64,000 bases of DNA from Candidatus Collinsella stercoripullorum (GCA_019117005.1 DXAO01000033.1:1-64000), one strand, 5' to 3'; shown: positions 1-10,620, numbered from the stretch's first letter. Notes: generated by a model not told the origin, from the letters alone. Program-made: numbers and translations.

Positions 1-2698
1 CTCGCGCACCGACGTCGGCACCAGCGAGGGCGGCAACACCTTCGAGTACACCCTCAAGGACGGCACCGACGCCGGCAACTACAACATCAAGGCCGAGTTC
101 GGCGACATCACCGTCACCGACCGCGGCGAGGGCGAAAAGTTTGAGATTAAGGCTAACGCCCCCGATGGGTCCGCCATGTATGACGGCAAGGAGCACATAG
201 CTGAGGGCGTCACGTTCGACAACCTTACCTTCAAAGGTATAACGTACTCTGTGGAAGGCCTGACTGCTTCCGTTACCAAGATCGATGCCGGTAATTACAC
301 CGTGTTGATTGAGGGCGCCGAGGACATGAAGGTTGTCGATCCCTCCGGCAAGGACGTTACCAAGCAGTTCACGGTCGACACCAGTGATATCGGCATGCTG
401 ATTATCTCCAGGCGTCAGGTCACCCTGACCTCCGATTCCGCCATCAAGCTGTACGACGGTACGCCGCTCAAGGCTGAGAACGTCACGGTCTCCGGCGACG
501 GCTGGGCCGACGGCGAGGGCGCGACCTACACCTACAGCGACGGCCAGACTGCGGTCGGCACGTCCGACAACACCTTCGAGTACACCCTCAACGAGGGCAC
601 GAAGTCGGGCAACTACGACATCGAGGAAGTCAAGGGCAAGCTGACGGTGCTCAGCAGCTCCATCAACCCCGACGACGATCCGCTGCCTGATCCGGATGAT
701 CCGGACTATCCGCAGCCCGGTGACGAGGACAAGCCGTACTACAGCGGTGTCACGGTTGATTCGCCGGAGAGCGTCGACTACGACGGTAAGGACCACAAGT
801 GGGTTCCGACTGTGCTCGACAAGGACGGCAACCCGCTCCCCGAGGAGAACTACACCGTCACCTATCTTGACGAGGATGGCAGCGAGGTCGACAACTTCGT
901 TGACGTCAAGACCATCACCGTCATCATCGAGGGCCAGAATGGCTACACCGGTAAGGTTGAGCGTAGCTACGAGATCCGTAAGATTGACCTCACAGTAACC
1001 ACCGAGTCCGCCAGCAAGGTCTACAACGGCAGTCCGCTTACGGCGTCCGGTAAGGTCGAGGGTCTGGTCGAGGGTGACGCCACCTTCACCGTTACCGGAA
1101 CGATCACCAACGAAGGCACCGAGACTAACACTTATGAGCTCAAGTGGGTCGGTAATAAGGCTGACAACTACAACATCACTGAGAACTTGGGCAAGCTGAC
1201 GATCATCGCCCAGTCCATCGATCCGGACGATAAGCCCGATCCGGACGATCCCGACAAGCCGACCTATGGCGGCGTGTGGGTGTCCGACGCCCCGACCGAC
1301 ATCGTCTACGACGGCCAGCCGCACCAGTGGACCCCGACCGTCCTCGATAAGGAGAACGGCGAGCCGCTCCCCGAGGGCAGCTACTCCGTCACCTACGTGG
1401 ACGACGAGGGCAACACGGTTGACGACTTCACCAACGTCACGGGCGACATCCACGTCGTCATCACCGGCGAGGGTAACTACACGGGCCAGGTTGAGCGCGT
1501 CTACCACATCGATCCGCGTCCGCTCGACGTGATCATTCCCGAGCAGACCAAGACCTACGACGGCACCGAGGACGTTATCCGCGAAGTCGACATCACGCTC
1601 AACCTTGGCGACGCCTACATCGCCAACGACGACGTGGTCGCAACCATCGCGCCTGAGAACGTCAAATTCGCCCAGGCAGACGTCCACGAGGACGGCGACC
1701 TGGTCGCCAGCATCGACAACGTCACGCTGACCGGCGCTGACGCCCGCAACTACGAGCTGCGCAACATCTCCGGCACCGGCTCCATCACGCAGGCTGGCGT
1801 CACGGGCTTCACGCTCTCTGCCAGTGGCTACTCCGGCGCCTACGACGGCCAGGCTCACGACGCCGTGACGAGCGCCGTCGTTACCGAGAACGCCGAGGGC
1901 CAGCAGCGCGCCGCCTCCTGGGAGATCACCTACTCGCTCACCGAGGACGGCACCTACACCGCCGACATGCCCACCGTCACCAACGTGGCCGACAGCACCA
2001 CGGTGTACGTCAAGGCGAGCAACGCCAACTACGGCGAGATGACCGTCTCCGTCGAGGCCCAGGTCACCCCGCTCACCCTGACGGTCACGGCCAACAACCA
2101 GACCAAGGTCGCGGGTACGGCCGACCCGGCGCTCACGAGCACCTACACCGGCACCCTGCCCGGTGAGACCCCCGGCTGGACCGGCACCATCGCCCGCGTC
2201 CCGGGCGAGGCCGCCGGCACCTACCAGATCTTCCAGAACACCCTGGGGATCGAGGACAACGGCGCCTTCCTGGCCGGCAACTACACGCTGGTCTTCGTGA
2301 ACGGCACCCTGACCATCACCGCCGCCCCCGGCGGCGGGGACAACCCGGACGACGGCGGCGACGACACGCCGACCACCCCGACGACGCCGACCACGCCCGG
2401 CACCACCACGGACGGCGGCACCCCGACGGTGATCGAGGACGCCCCCGAGCAGCCCGAGCCCGAGCAGATCGATGACGACGAGAACCCGCTTGCCGGCCCC
2501 TCCGAGAGCATCGACGACGACGGCACCCCGCTCGCGCGCCCGACGCACCAGGATTGCTGGGTCCACTGGCTCATGATCCTCGGCATCATCGTTACCGCCG
2601 TCTATGACATTGTCGTGCTCGCACGTCGCCGCAAGCATACCGGCACGCTCACGTCCTACGAGGACGAAGTGCTCGGTCGCGACAACCGCAACGCCTAA
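1..2698 (+). CDS. MBG-repeat surface adhesin, 3' part (start lies outside window)
   Basis: The reading frame is open from the first bases of the window, so the gene starts upstream and only the last ~899 codons are seen. It consists of tandem beta-sandwich repeats of the MBG/YDG type: each has a YDG or YNG motif, then a strand-rich stretch ending in a GNY motif (GNYTV, GNYDI, DNYNI, GNYTG, RNYEL, GNYTL). Two acidic proline linkers (PDDDPLPDPDDPD and PDDKPDPDDPDKP) separate the copies. A Thr/Pro-rich stalk follows near 2340-2500. The C-terminus is a hydrophobic helix (WVHWLMILGIIVTAVYDIVV) followed by ARRRK and a short cytosolic tail. There is no LPxTG motif, so it looks membrane-anchored rather than sortase-anchored. 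A role as an extracellular adhesin is inferred from the repeat family. No enzymatic domain is visible. Confidence 0.75.
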   Translation, partial: SRTDVGTSEGGNTFEYTLKDGTDAGNYNIKAEFGDITVTDRGEGEKFEIKANAPDGSAMYDGKEHIAEGVTFDNLTFKGITYSVEGLTASVTKIDAGNYTVLIEGAEDMKVVDPSGKDVTKQFTVDTSDIGMLIISRRQVTLTSDSAIKLYDGTPLKAENVTVSGDGWADGEGATYTYSDGQTAVGTSDNTFEYTLNEGTKSGNYDIEEVKGKLTVLSSSINPDDDPLPDPDDPDYPQPGDEDKPYYSGVTVDSPESVDYDGKDHKWVPTVLDKDGNPLPEENYTVTYLDEDGSEVDNFVDVKTITVIIEGQNGYTGKVERSYEIRKIDLTVTTESASKVYNGSPLTASGKVEGLVEGDATFTVTGTITNEGTETNTYELKWVGNKADNYNITENLGKLTIIAQSIDPDDKPDPDDPDKPTYGGVWVSDAPTDIVYDGQPHQWTPTVLDKENGEPLPEGSYSVTYVDDEGNTVDDFTNVTGDIHVVITGEGNYTGQVERVYHIDPRPLDVIIPEQTKTYDGTEDVIREVDITLNLGDAYIANDDVVATIAPENVKFAQADVHEDGDLVASIDNVTLTGADARNYELRNISGTGSITQAGVTGFTLSASGYSGAYDGQAHDAVTSAVVTENAEGQQRAASWEITYSLTEDGTYTADMPTVTNVADSTTVYVKASNANYGEMTVSVEAQVTPLTLTVTANNQTKVAGTADPALTSTYTGTLPGETPGWTGTIARVPGEAAGTYQIFQNTLGIEDNGAFLAGNYTLVFVNGTLTITAAPGGGDNPDDGGDDTPTTPTTPTTPGTTTDGGTPTVIEDAPEQPEPEQIDDDENPLAGPSESIDDDGTPLARPTHQDCWVHWLMILGIIVTAVYDIVVLARRRKHTGTLTSYEDEVLGRDNRNA

Positions 2699-2719
2699 TG
2701 CAGGAAGGAGTGAGCTGAC

Positions 2720-3241
2720 ATGAAGAAGTCCAACGTCATCGTTACCGCGATCATCATCGTCTTTTCGGCCTTTCTGCTGTGGCTGTGGTACTTCCTCGGC
2801 CTGAATGCCGTCGACCAGCCGCTGGACCTGATCGTCTCGGTGGTATGGTGGGTCCTGGTTGCCGTCGGCGTGGCCCTGATAATCAAGTTCGAGAAGGATC
2901 GACGCCGCAGCATCCGCACCGTGTACGTGGCAGACGGCCGTATGTACAACTCCGAGATCGGGGTGTCTGCGCTGACCCCCGGTGCGCGCATGGCCGACGA
3001 GATCGCCACGCGCCTGGCTGCACTGGAGTACGGCTTCGACTGCGAGGAGGCTCCTGAGGCCTACGCATCCGACGGCACTCCCGCTTGGCGCTACGTCGTG
3101 CGCACCGAGGAGTTCAGGCCCGCGGACCGCAGCGGCTCCGCGGATGGTTCCGAGATGTGGAAAGGCGAGGTTGTGACCGTCGCTACCGGCGAATCGCGCC
3201 GCTTCTCCTCTCGGGATGAGCTCGCGGCTCTGCTCGCATAG
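2720..3241 (+). CDS. Small two-helix membrane protein of unknown function
   Basis: This encodes 173 aa starting at ATG 2720, with AGGAAGGAG about 10 bases upstream. Two hydrophobic helices lie at about residues 7-28 and 35-57, followed by a basic KFEKDRRR stop-transfer segment. The remaining ~110 residues would be cytosolic, with no family I recognise. It begins 21 bases after the adhesin stop, so it is very likely co-transcribed with it and may help in its export or anchoring (inference from position only). A strong hairpin terminator follows directly. Confidence 0.6.
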   Translation: MKKSNVIVTAIIIVFSAFLLWLWYFLGLNAVDQPLDLIVSVVWWVLVAVGVALIIKFEKDRRRSIRTVYVADGRMYNSEIGVSALTPGARMADEIATRLAALEYGFDCEEAPEAYASDGTPAWRYVVRTEEFRPADRSGSADGSEMWKGEVVTVATGESRRFSSRDELAALLA

Positions 3242-3267
3242 GAGGAGCCGCTCCATAGGGATGGTTC

Positions 3268-3308
3268 GCAGCGCGGCCGGAGCACCTTGCTCCGGCCGCG
3301 CTGCCGTT
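3268..3308 (+). terminator. Intrinsic terminator after the adhesin operon
   Basis: This is a perfect 17-bp stem (3268-3284 pairing with 3288-3304) with a three-base CCT loop, followed by CGTTTA. It separates the adhesin operon from the signalling operon. The U-tract is short, but the stem is very stable. Confidence 0.75.
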
Positions 3309-3359
3309 TAGCGATTGTCCGCGACGTGGCCGAAGGCCGGACGGTGCCGCGCGAGTTGG

Positions 3360-3371
3360 TATGATGGGTGC
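3360..3371 (+). promoter_or_regulatory. Putative -10 element of the signalling operon
   Basis: TATGAT at 3360-3365 is followed by GGGTGC. Transcription would start near 3372, downstream of the possible GTG start at 3368, which favours the ATG at 3401 as the true start. No good -35 is visible. The same 12-mer TATGATGGGTGC occurs at the putative purM promoter (37108-37119). Confidence 0.45.
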
Positions 3372-3400
3372 GATCGGATCGTCCAACGGGTTGGAGTCGT

Positions 3401-5977
3401 ATGGGTCAAAGCAAGCGCCGGCGCACGCAAGCGCTAAAGAGTTTCGGCTTCAACATCGGCATACTCGTCCTCTTCGTGGGCTTCTCGCTCGGCGGCCTTA
3501 CAGTGCTGCACGATTCCCTGGTGAACAATGCCGATGAGTCCAATGCCGCCCTTTCGCGCTACTATGCTTCGGAATCTGCCAGTAATCTGACGGTCTACGA
3601 GACGCTGCTGGATTTTGGGGCCACTTCTGTCGAGGCGCGCGTGTCCGAGGGCAACTCCTGGGCGAATCTCGAGGAATGGGCAAAAAATTACTGTGATCGC
3701 TTGCGCACGGTGCTGGCCGATGAGTCACTCAACGTATATGCCGTCATCAACGGACGGGTTCTCACGGTTGGGGAGTGGGTTGCCGATCCGGACTTCGATG
3801 TGTCGCAGCGCGAGTGGTACCGCCGCGCGATGGCGCAGCCCGGTGTCACGACGTTTTCGGATGTGTACCGCGATGCTGTCACCGGTCAATACGTCGTGAC
3901 GGTGGCAAAGCGCTGCGAGGGGGTTGACGCGGTGCTTGCCTTCGATTTGTACCCCGGAAACTTCTCTTTCCATTTCGACATGCTCGAGCTGCCCGAATCG
4001 ACGTCGCTGTTTCTCTGCGATTCAGCGGGCAATCCCCTCTATATGCGCACCACCATGGGGAACGGTCACAGCGAGGAGGAGGTGAACGGCTACCTGCAGG
4101 AGCTCGTCACGCGCATCGATGCCGGCGAGTTTGGGGACGGCGACCTTACGCGTATCATCGATCTGGATGGGCGCGAGCGCGCTGTCAGCTATACCCGCAT
4201 GGACAACGGTTGGCTCGCAATCGTCACCACGCCCTATAGGACGATCCTGGGCGGCCTGTCATGGGTGCTTACCCTGTTTGCCATCATGGCCGTTGTCTTC
4301 ATCGCCGCGGCGCTACTTATGACATGGCGCGATGTGCGCCGGGCGGCACGCATGCGGCGCACCGATGACACCGTGCGCGTTCTGGGCAACTCCTACTATG
4401 CGATCTACCTTGTTGATTACAAGGCGGGAACCTATGAGATGATCAAGGGCTCCGACTACGTGCGGGGCCGCATCGCCGCGACGGGAGCCTACGACGACCT
4501 GATGAGGGCGGCGAGCGAGGTCATCGAGGAGGATACGTTCCGCGAGTTCGAGGAGAGCTTCTCGGTCGACAACATCCGCGAGCTGGTGCAGCGTCGGGTA
4601 CGAGATTACGGCGGCGACTTCCAGCGTCGCTTCGGCGAGGATTACCGTTGGGTCAACGTGCGCGTGCTCTACGACGAGTCGCTTTCTCCCGATGAGGTGG
4701 TGCTGTGCTTCCGCGAGGTCGACAGCGCCAAGCGCCGTCAGCTCCAGGAGCGACGATATCTCGAGGAGGCGCTCGTCACCGCCCAGAGCAGCATGGAAGA
4801 GAAGCAGGCGTTCTTCAACAACATGAGCCACGATATGCGAACCCCGCTCAACGCCATCATCGGCTTGTCCGACCTGGCGCGTCGCGAGCTCTCGGACACC
4901 GTCAAGGCGGGCCGTTACCTGGAGCGCGTCAAGCGATCGGCAGAGCAGCTGCTGGCGCTCGTCAACGACATCCTCGATATCTCGCGCATGGAAAACGGAA
5001 AAATACTGCTTGTAACGCAGCGAATGGACCTGTCCGCGGTGCTGCGGGATGTGGTGGTGCCGTTCGAGATCCAGGCGCGCGAGAGCGGCAAGGAGTTGTC
5101 GCTCGCGATTGATATCGACCGAACCTGGGTGCTCGGCGACCCAGTCCGTTTGGGACAAGTGATCAACAACCTGCTGTCCAATGCGCTCAAGTACACCGAG
5201 CGCGGAGACGCGATTCGCGTGGAGGTTGAGCAGGAGGGCGAGGGCGACCTGGCGAGCTACCGCATCCGCGTCGAAGACACCGGTATCGGGATGTCCGAGG
5301 ACTATCTGCCGCACATCTTTGAGATGTACGCCCGCGAACAGCGCTTTGGCGCACCCCAGGCCGTGGGCACCGGTCTTGGCATGCCCATTACCAAGAGCCT
5401 GGTGACGCAGATGGGCGGCACCATCGAGGTGGCGAGCAAGCTGGACGAGGGCACGGTCGTGACGGTGGTTCTGCCCCTCGCCACCGCTCCCGACGAGAGC
5501 GTCGGCTCGTGTTGCGAGAGCGCAGCGGTTGCCGCCGAGGTGCCCGGGGGCGAGCCGAGGTGCGCTCTGGCGGGCGTGCGCATTCTGCTCGCCGAGGACA
5601 ACGAGATCAACATGGAGATCGCCTGCGAACAGCTGGCGTTTGCAGGAGCCAAAGTGGATCAGGCGTGGAACGGCTCCGAGGCGGTTGATGCATTCGCGGC
5701 ATCCGAGCCGGGGACGTTCGATGCGGTACTGCTGGATATGAAGATGCCCGTCATGGACGGCTGCGAAGCGGCCCGTGCCATTCGGGCGCTCTCCCGTCCA
5801 GATGCCGCGCGTGTGCCCATCGTGGCCGTGACCGCCAACGCCTTCGCCGAGGATATCGCCGCGACATCGGCGGCGGGCATGGACGCACACGTTTCCAAGC
5901 CTATCGATTTCACGCTGCTATGCACTACCCTGCATGATCTGCTCACGCAGCGTAATGGGGAAGGTGATGAGAGATGA
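3401..5977 (+). CDS. Hybrid sensor histidine kinase with extracellular dCache-like sensor
   Basis: This encodes 858 aa from ATG 3401. A longer start at GTG 3368 is in frame but overlaps the putative promoter. A transmembrane helix lies at about residues 16-40, an extracellular sensor of ~250 residues resembles a Cache/PAS fold, and a second helix lies near 290-315. A PAS-like linker follows. The kinase core has an H-box ([14 protein letters not shown], His 477), an N-box ([10 protein letters not shown]), a G1 box (DTGIGM) and a G2 box (GTGLGM). The C-terminal receiver domain has acidic residues AEDN, phosphoacceptor Asp 779 in [11 protein letters not shown], and SKPID. It autophosphorylates and passes phosphate internally to its REC domain, and presumably to the Hpt protein encoded at the end of this operon. 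It overlaps the next gene by 4 bases (ATGA). The ligand is unknown. Confidence 0.9.
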   Translation: MGQSKRRRTQALKSFGFNIGILVLFVGFSLGGLTVLHDSLVNNADESNAALSRYYASESASNLTVYETLLDFGATSVEARVSEGNSWANLEEWAKNYCDRLRTVLADESLNVYAVINGRVLTVGEWVADPDFDVSQREWYRRAMAQPGVTTFSDVYRDAVTGQYVVTVAKRCEGVDAVLAFDLYPGNFSFHFDMLELPESTSLFLCDSAGNPLYMRTTMGNGHSEEEVNGYLQELVTRIDAGEFGDGDLTRIIDLDGRERAVSYTRMDNGWLAIVTTPYRTILGGLSWVLTLFAIMAVVFIAAALLMTWRDVRRAARMRRTDDTVRVLGNSYYAIYLVDYKAGTYEMIKGSDYVRGRIAATGAYDDLMRAASEVIEEDTFREFEESFSVDNIRELVQRRVRDYGGDFQRRFGEDYRWVNVRVLYDESLSPDEVVLCFREVDSAKRRQLQERRYLEEALVTAQSSMEEKQAFFNNMSHDMRTPLNAIIGLSDLARRELSDTVKAGRYLERVKRSAEQLLALVNDILDISRMENGKILLVTQRMDLSAVLRDVVVPFEIQARESGKELSLAIDIDRTWVLGDPVRLGQVINNLLSNALKYTERGDAIRVEVEQEGEGDLASYRIRVEDTGIGMSEDYLPHIFEMYAREQRFGAPQAVGTGLGMPITKSLVTQMGGTIEVASKLDEGTVVTVVLPLATAPDESVGSCCESAAVAAEVPGGEPRCALAGVRILLAEDNEINMEIACEQLAFAGAKVDQAWNGSEAVDAFAASEPGTFDAVLLDMKMPVMDGCEAARAIRALSRPDAARVPIVAVTANAFAEDIAATSAAGMDAHVSKPIDFTLLCTTLHDLLTQRNGEGDER

Positions 5978-8283
5978 GCGGTCGGGCGAGGAGGCATCGG
6001 GACGGGGGTGCGGCCGCGCTCCATGAGGCGCCGAGGCCTGATGGGCGCGCCCGTTCGGGGGCGTCCGCTGGTCCTGAGGGATCGGTGCGCTTGCTGCGCT
6101 GGTGCGTGGTTGGTCTGCTTGCGCTGTGTGCCGCCGTGTTCTTGGCTGTCACGTTATTTGTGATGCGCAGCAGCGACACCACGATCGACGAGATCAGCGG
6201 TGGCTTCATGGAGCAGATGAGCGCGCAGATCCGCCTCAATTTCCAGTCCGAGGTCCGTCTGTACCGTTCCAAGCTCGAGAGCGTCCTGCTTTCGGTTGAG
6301 TGCGACGGGGGCGCCACCGGCGCCGAGCGCCGCGCCACGTGCGTTGACGAGGCGAAGCAACGCGGTTTTCGATACGTGGCGATTCTCGATGGCGATGAAA
6401 CCTCGGTGCTCATGGGTCCCGATCTTGCGCTTGACGGACGCGACGACTTCGTACGCGACACGCTCACGGGTGATGATGTCGTCACCGTGGGAATATCCGA
6501 CGCCGGGGAGACCATGATCGTGCTGTCCAGGTCTTTGCCGCGCGCTGACGGTTCGGACGAGTCGGGAGGCAACAGGGTCCTCGTCGCCGGCGTGCCGATC
6601 GCCGAGGCGGTCGAGGCCCTGTCGCTCGATGTGTCGACAACCGAGGTGTATACCCATATCATCCGTGCAGACGGCAGCTTCATCTTAAACAACAGCAGCA
6701 GCCTGCATAACGATTCTTATCTCGAGCTGCTTCGCCTCAATGAGGGGCGACCCGGTATCGCCTACGACATCACCGCAGACCGCCTTAAGGCGATTATGGA
6801 TGCGGGCGACTGCGCGTTCTACGTGTCCAACATCAACGGCGAGCGCTATGCGAGCTATCTTGCCCCCCTTGAGGGCACCAATTGGTTCATCGTGTCGGTG
6901 CTGCCCTTCCGGGTGCTTCGTGACCCCATCGAGGCGCTCGCGTGGAACCTGTTTGCCGCGGGAGCCGTCGGTTGCGTCCTCATCCTGGTCGCACTCGCTT
7001 TCGTGCTGACGCGCTATCTGAGGGTTCTCAATGCCCAGATGGACGCGCTGGCGGAGGCGCGTGAGCAGGCGGATGCGGCGAGCAGGGCAAAAAGCGAGTT
7101 CCTCTCTAACATGAGCCACGACATCCGTACACCCATGAACGCAATCGTCGGCATGACCAGGATCGCGCGCGATGAGTCGGCTGACGAGGCAACGGTGCGT
7201 CGCTGCCTGGATACCATCTCGACATCAAGCACGCACCTGCTTGGGCTAATCAACGACGTTCTGGATATGTCGCGCATCGAAAGCGGCCGATTGGAGTTTG
7301 TCTTAGAGCCGGCGCGCTTGACCGATATCGTGCGCGCCGCCGAGGGCGTTATACGTCCTCAGGCCGATGCGCGCGGTCAAGACTTCAAGGTCGAGCTGTG
7401 CGGCGTCGCTTGCGATGCGGTGCTTGTCGATCGCACGCGCCTCGGGCAGGTGCTCATCAACTTGCTATCCAATGCGGTCAAGTTCACGCCAGTCGGGGGA
7501 AGCGTCTTGCTGGCGGTGGAGCAGCGGTCCTGCATGGAAGGCGCGGGCACCGGTGATGAGACGGGCCAATGTGGCGAGGGGTCGCGCATCGGTCCCGGGG
7601 ACCTGGTTCGAACGCGTCTTATCGTGCGCGACACCGGCATCGGCATGTCTGAGGAGTTCCAGAGCAAGGTGTTCGGCTCCTTTGAGCGCGAGGACCGCGC
7701 CCGCGTGCACCAGACCGAGGGCACGGGGCTGGGCATGGCAATCGTCAAGCGCATCGTGGACGGCATGGGGGGAACCATTGAGGTGCAAAGCCGGGAGGGC
7801 GAGGGTACTTGCTTTACGGTCACCCTCGATCTCGCCTACGCTCCGGAGATCGGCGCGCAGGCTGCTGACAGCGGCAAGATATCTCTTGACGGTATGCGGG
7901 TGCTGCTTGCGGAGGATAACGATATCAATGCCGAGATCGCCTGCGAGCTGCTGGGCGGTTGCGGAATCGATGTCGCTTGGGTGCGCGACGGCCGCGAGGC
8001 CGTTGATGCCTTCTCGGCCTCCGAGTCCGGCTTCTTTGCGGCCGTTCTCATGGATATCCGCATGCCCGTCATGGGGGGCTACGATGCGGCTCGCGCCATT
8101 CGCGGGCTTGATCGCGATGACGCCTCTCGTGTGCCTATCATTGCCATGACGGCAGACGCCTTTGCCGAGGATATCGTCCGAGCGCGGGAGTGCGGCATGG
8201 ATGCGCACGTGGCGAAGCCGATTGATCTGGACGATCTGCTCTCCGTCCTGCGGAGCTGCTTGACGAAAGGGGGCCGTCCGTGA
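5974..8283 (+). CDS. Second hybrid sensor histidine kinase
   Basis: This encodes 769 aa starting within the ATGA overlap with the previous kinase, so the two are translationally coupled. A basic N-terminus is followed by a helix at about 42-63, a periplasm-type sensor region of ~260 residues, a second helix near 325-346, and a coiled linker. The kinase core has His 382 in SNMSHDIRTPMNAI, an N-box (NLLSNAVKFT), DTGIGM and GTGLGMAIVKRIV. The REC domain carries AEDNDIN, Asp 694 in MDIRMPVMGG and AKPID. The sensor part differs from that of the upstream kinase, so the two probably read different signals into one relay. It overlaps the GGDEF gene by 4 bases (GTGA). Confidence 0.9.
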   Translation: MSGRARRHRDGGAAALHEAPRPDGRARSGASAGPEGSVRLLRWCVVGLLALCAAVFLAVTLFVMRSSDTTIDEISGGFMEQMSAQIRLNFQSEVRLYRSKLESVLLSVECDGGATGAERRATCVDEAKQRGFRYVAILDGDETSVLMGPDLALDGRDDFVRDTLTGDDVVTVGISDAGETMIVLSRSLPRADGSDESGGNRVLVAGVPIAEAVEALSLDVSTTEVYTHIIRADGSFILNNSSSLHNDSYLELLRLNEGRPGIAYDITADRLKAIMDAGDCAFYVSNINGERYASYLAPLEGTNWFIVSVLPFRVLRDPIEALAWNLFAAGAVGCVLILVALAFVLTRYLRVLNAQMDALAEAREQADAASRAKSEFLSNMSHDIRTPMNAIVGMTRIARDESADEATVRRCLDTISTSSTHLLGLINDVLDMSRIESGRLEFVLEPARLTDIVRAAEGVIRPQADARGQDFKVELCGVACDAVLVDRTRLGQVLINLLSNAVKFTPVGGSVLLAVEQRSCMEGAGTGDETGQCGEGSRIGPGDLVRTRLIVRDTGIGMSEEFQSKVFGSFEREDRARVHQTEGTGLGMAIVKRIVDGMGGTIEVQSREGEGTCFTVTLDLAYAPEIGAQAADSGKISLDGMRVLLAEDNDINAEIACELLGGCGIDVAWVRDGREAVDAFSASESGFFAAVLMDIRMPVMGGYDAARAIRGLDRDDASRVPIIAMTADAFAEDIVRARECGMDAHVAKPIDLDDLLSVLRSCLTKGGRP

Positions 8284-9488
8284 CGGATCGCGGATGCGGG
8301 CATTCGCATGCCCGACGCTCTGATGCGCCGGTCAGGAGGCTTGCGGCGGAGTTCAGGCGCCGCCGCGCCTACTTTTCCGATGACTGTCGCGCCATTGCCG
8401 ATCTCAACCTGCGCAATCTTCGTATCGCCTGCTTGCTGGCGGGATCGCTTGCGGTCCTGCCCATAGCGCTCGTTCCGGGGATGACGCCCGAGCCCGTTCA
8501 CATCCTTCTGATCGTTGCCTGCGCCCTGGTCGTTGCGGTGTGCCCTTGGGCGCGTCGGACCCTGAGCGGGCGGCCATGGACGGCGGCGGCGTTTTGCGTG
8601 GGGAGCCAGCTGATCGTGCTGGCGCTCGTGGCGTACACCGACGGCACGTCGGCGCTTCAGGCGCCGGGCGCGTTCATGCAGGCGGTCTGCGTCGCATGGG
8701 CGTCCGTGATCGTGCTTCCGTGGGCGATGCCCGTGGGTGGGGTCATAGTGGCTGAGGCCCTGTACGTGGGGTTGGCCTTCATGTGCAAGGACTTCGTGCT
8801 CGCCCAACGCGATCTATATAGCGCGCTTGCGGGCACAAGCGCCTCGGTTGTCGCCTCGCAGCTCGCCACCAACCTGCGGGTTGCCGATTTCGAGGCACGC
8901 GAGCGCTTCCGCGATCTGTCGTTACGCGACGGCCTGTTGGGCATCTACAACAAAGGGGCGCTCGTCGCGCTTGCCCAGCGATATTTCGAGTCCGCTTCGC
9001 ACCGTGTGACCGCATGCATCGTCATGCTCGATATCGACGATTTCAAGACCGTCAATGATCGTTTCGGGCATGATGTCGGCGATGAGGTCTTGCGTGCTAT
9101 GGCGGACGCCCTGCAGCGTTCTTTCCGCTCTAGCGATGTGGCTGGGCGTTTTGGCGGCGATGAGTTCATGGTGCTCGCGCCCGGCCTCATCGACCGGCGC
9201 GTGATCGAGCGCAAGCTCGACGAAGTACGCCTGCGGCTTGAGGAGAGATGTGGGAAGATTATCGGGCGGCGCGTGGGCTGCAGTTCCGGCGCGGTGATCC
9301 TGCGTGACGCCGATGCGACCTATGAGGCGGCATTCCGACAGGCAGATGAGGCTCTGTACGCCGCCAAGCGCGCGGGCAAGGCTTGCGCGGAGATCAGGGA
9401 GTTCTGCCCGCCCGCGTTTCCATGTGAGCGCCGGATGGGGGAGGGCGATGGTGAAACGTCGCCTTGCAATAGGGGGGAAGTTATTTGA
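8280..9488 (+). CDS. Membrane-bound GGDEF diguanylate cyclase
   Basis: This encodes 402 aa starting at GTG 8280, overlapping the kinase stop. The N-terminal half has about five hydrophobic helices (roughly residues 45-190) forming a membrane sensor module. The C-terminal GGDEF domain has an intact active site: GRFGGDEF with the GGDEF motif at residues 292-296, plus the upstream LDIDDFKTVND segment that binds GTP and metal. It should therefore make cyclic di-GMP from two GTP. I do not see a clear RxxD inhibitory site. Its place between two kinases and an HD-GYP hydrolase suggests synthesis and breakdown of the second messenger are controlled as one unit. Confidence 0.9.
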   Translation: MTDRGCGHSHARRSDAPVRRLAAEFRRRRAYFSDDCRAIADLNLRNLRIACLLAGSLAVLPIALVPGMTPEPVHILLIVACALVVAVCPWARRTLSGRPWTAAAFCVGSQLIVLALVAYTDGTSALQAPGAFMQAVCVAWASVIVLPWAMPVGGVIVAEALYVGLAFMCKDFVLAQRDLYSALAGTSASVVASQLATNLRVADFEARERFRDLSLRDGLLGIYNKGALVALAQRYFESASHRVTACIVMLDIDDFKTVNDRFGHDVGDEVLRAMADALQRSFRSSDVAGRFGGDEFMVLAPGLIDRRVIERKLDEVRLRLEERCGKIIGRRVGCSSGAVILRDADATYEAAFRQADEALYAAKRAGKACAEIREFCPPAFPCERRMGEGDGETSPCNRGEVI

Positions 9489-10618
9489 TGAAGCCGGTTG
9501 GCGCTGCTACGGGCAGGATCCTGGTCGTCGATGACGAGGAGATAAACCGCTTGATCCTGGCGAATCTGTTCGAGGGGACCTACGAGGTTGACGAGGCCGC
9601 TAACGGCCGCGAGGCGCTCGAAATGATCGAGGCCGATCCCGAGCGCTACATTGCGGTGCTGCTCGATGTCATGATGCCGGTGCTCGATGGCATTGAGGTA
9701 CTCAGGCATTTGGCTCCCACAGGTTACATGGGGCGGGTGCCGGTGTTTCTCATCACGGCCGAGCGCGGCAATGCCGTCATGGAGGAGGCCTATTCGCTGG
9801 GTGTCATGGATTCCATCGGCAAGCCCATCGTTCCCTATGCGGTGATGAAACGAGTCCAGTCCGTCGTGGAGCTGTTCGAGGCCCGAAAACGCCTGTCTCG
9901 CACCGTCGAGGACCAGCGCTTGCAGCTGCTCGATCGCGCCGAGCAGATCATAGAGCTCAACCGCGGCATGATCGAGTCACTATCCGCTGCCATCGAATTT
10001 CGCAATGGCGAGAGCGGCGATCACGTGCAGCGCATCCATGACATTACCAAGCTTATGCTTACCCAAACCCATCTTGGTGACGGGCTGTCCTCCGAGGACA
10101 TCGATGACATCGCGCTTGCTGCGATCATGCACGATGTGGGCAAGATCGCCATCCCGGATGCCATATTGTGCAAACCGGGGCGGCTTACACCCGAGGAGTT
10201 CGAGGTCATGAAGACCCATACGGTGCAGGGAGCCGAGCTGCTCGCACGCATTCCGCAGATGCGTAGCATGGGCGCCTATCGCTACGCCGTTGATATCGCA
10301 CGGCATCATCATGAGCGCTGGGATGGGCGCGGGTACCCCGATGGGCTCGCAGGCGATCAGATCAGCATCTGGGCGCAGGTGGTGAGTCTGGCGGACGTAT
10401 ATGACGCGCTGACAAACAAGCGCGTGTACAAGGCGGCGTTCACGCGGGAGGAGTCGCTGAGGATGATCCGCGACGGCGAGTGCGGGGTATTCAACCCTGA
10501 TTTGCTTGCTTGCTTTTTTGAGGTGGAGCCGCAGATATGTGCGCTGTACGAACGAAGGACGGCCGTCGCGTCGAAGCCCGGAAGTCCGGAGGCCGGCGCG
10601 GACGTGATGGGAAAGTGA
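9488..10618 (+). CDS. Response regulator with HD-GYP c-di-GMP phosphodiesterase output
   Basis: This encodes 376 aa from ATG 9488, overlapping the previous stop by one base (TGATG), with AGGGGGG about 10 bases upstream. A TTG at 9485 is also in frame. The N-terminal receiver domain has DDEE, phosphoacceptor Asp 60 in LLDVMMPVLDG, and GKPI. A coiled linker leads to an HD-GYP domain with HDVGK (His 215, Asp 216) and HHHERWDGRGYPDGL, which hold the metal and GYP signatures of c-di-GMP hydrolases. It probably hydrolyses c-di-GMP once the receiver is phosphorylated by the kinases upstream. It also carries the SLADVYDAL motif typical of the family. Confidence 0.9.
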   Translation: MKPVGAATGRILVVDDEEINRLILANLFEGTYEVDEAANGREALEMIEADPERYIAVLLDVMMPVLDGIEVLRHLAPTGYMGRVPVFLITAERGNAVMEEAYSLGVMDSIGKPIVPYAVMKRVQSVVELFEARKRLSRTVEDQRLQLLDRAEQIIELNRGMIESLSAAIEFRNGESGDHVQRIHDITKLMLTQTHLGDGLSSEDIDDIALAAIMHDVGKIAIPDAILCKPGRLTPEEFEVMKTHTVQGAELLARIPQMRSMGAYRYAVDIARHHHERWDGRGYPDGLAGDQISIWAQVVSLADVYDALTNKRVYKAAFTREESLRMIRDGECGVFNPDLLACFFEVEPQICALYERRTAVASKPGSPEAGADVMGK

Positions 10619-10620
10619 TC

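Noticed and set aside
4313-5890. Minus-strand open frame opposite the first histidine kinase
   Set aside because: Overlaps fully with kinase and receiver motifs on the + strand and has no RBS or family.
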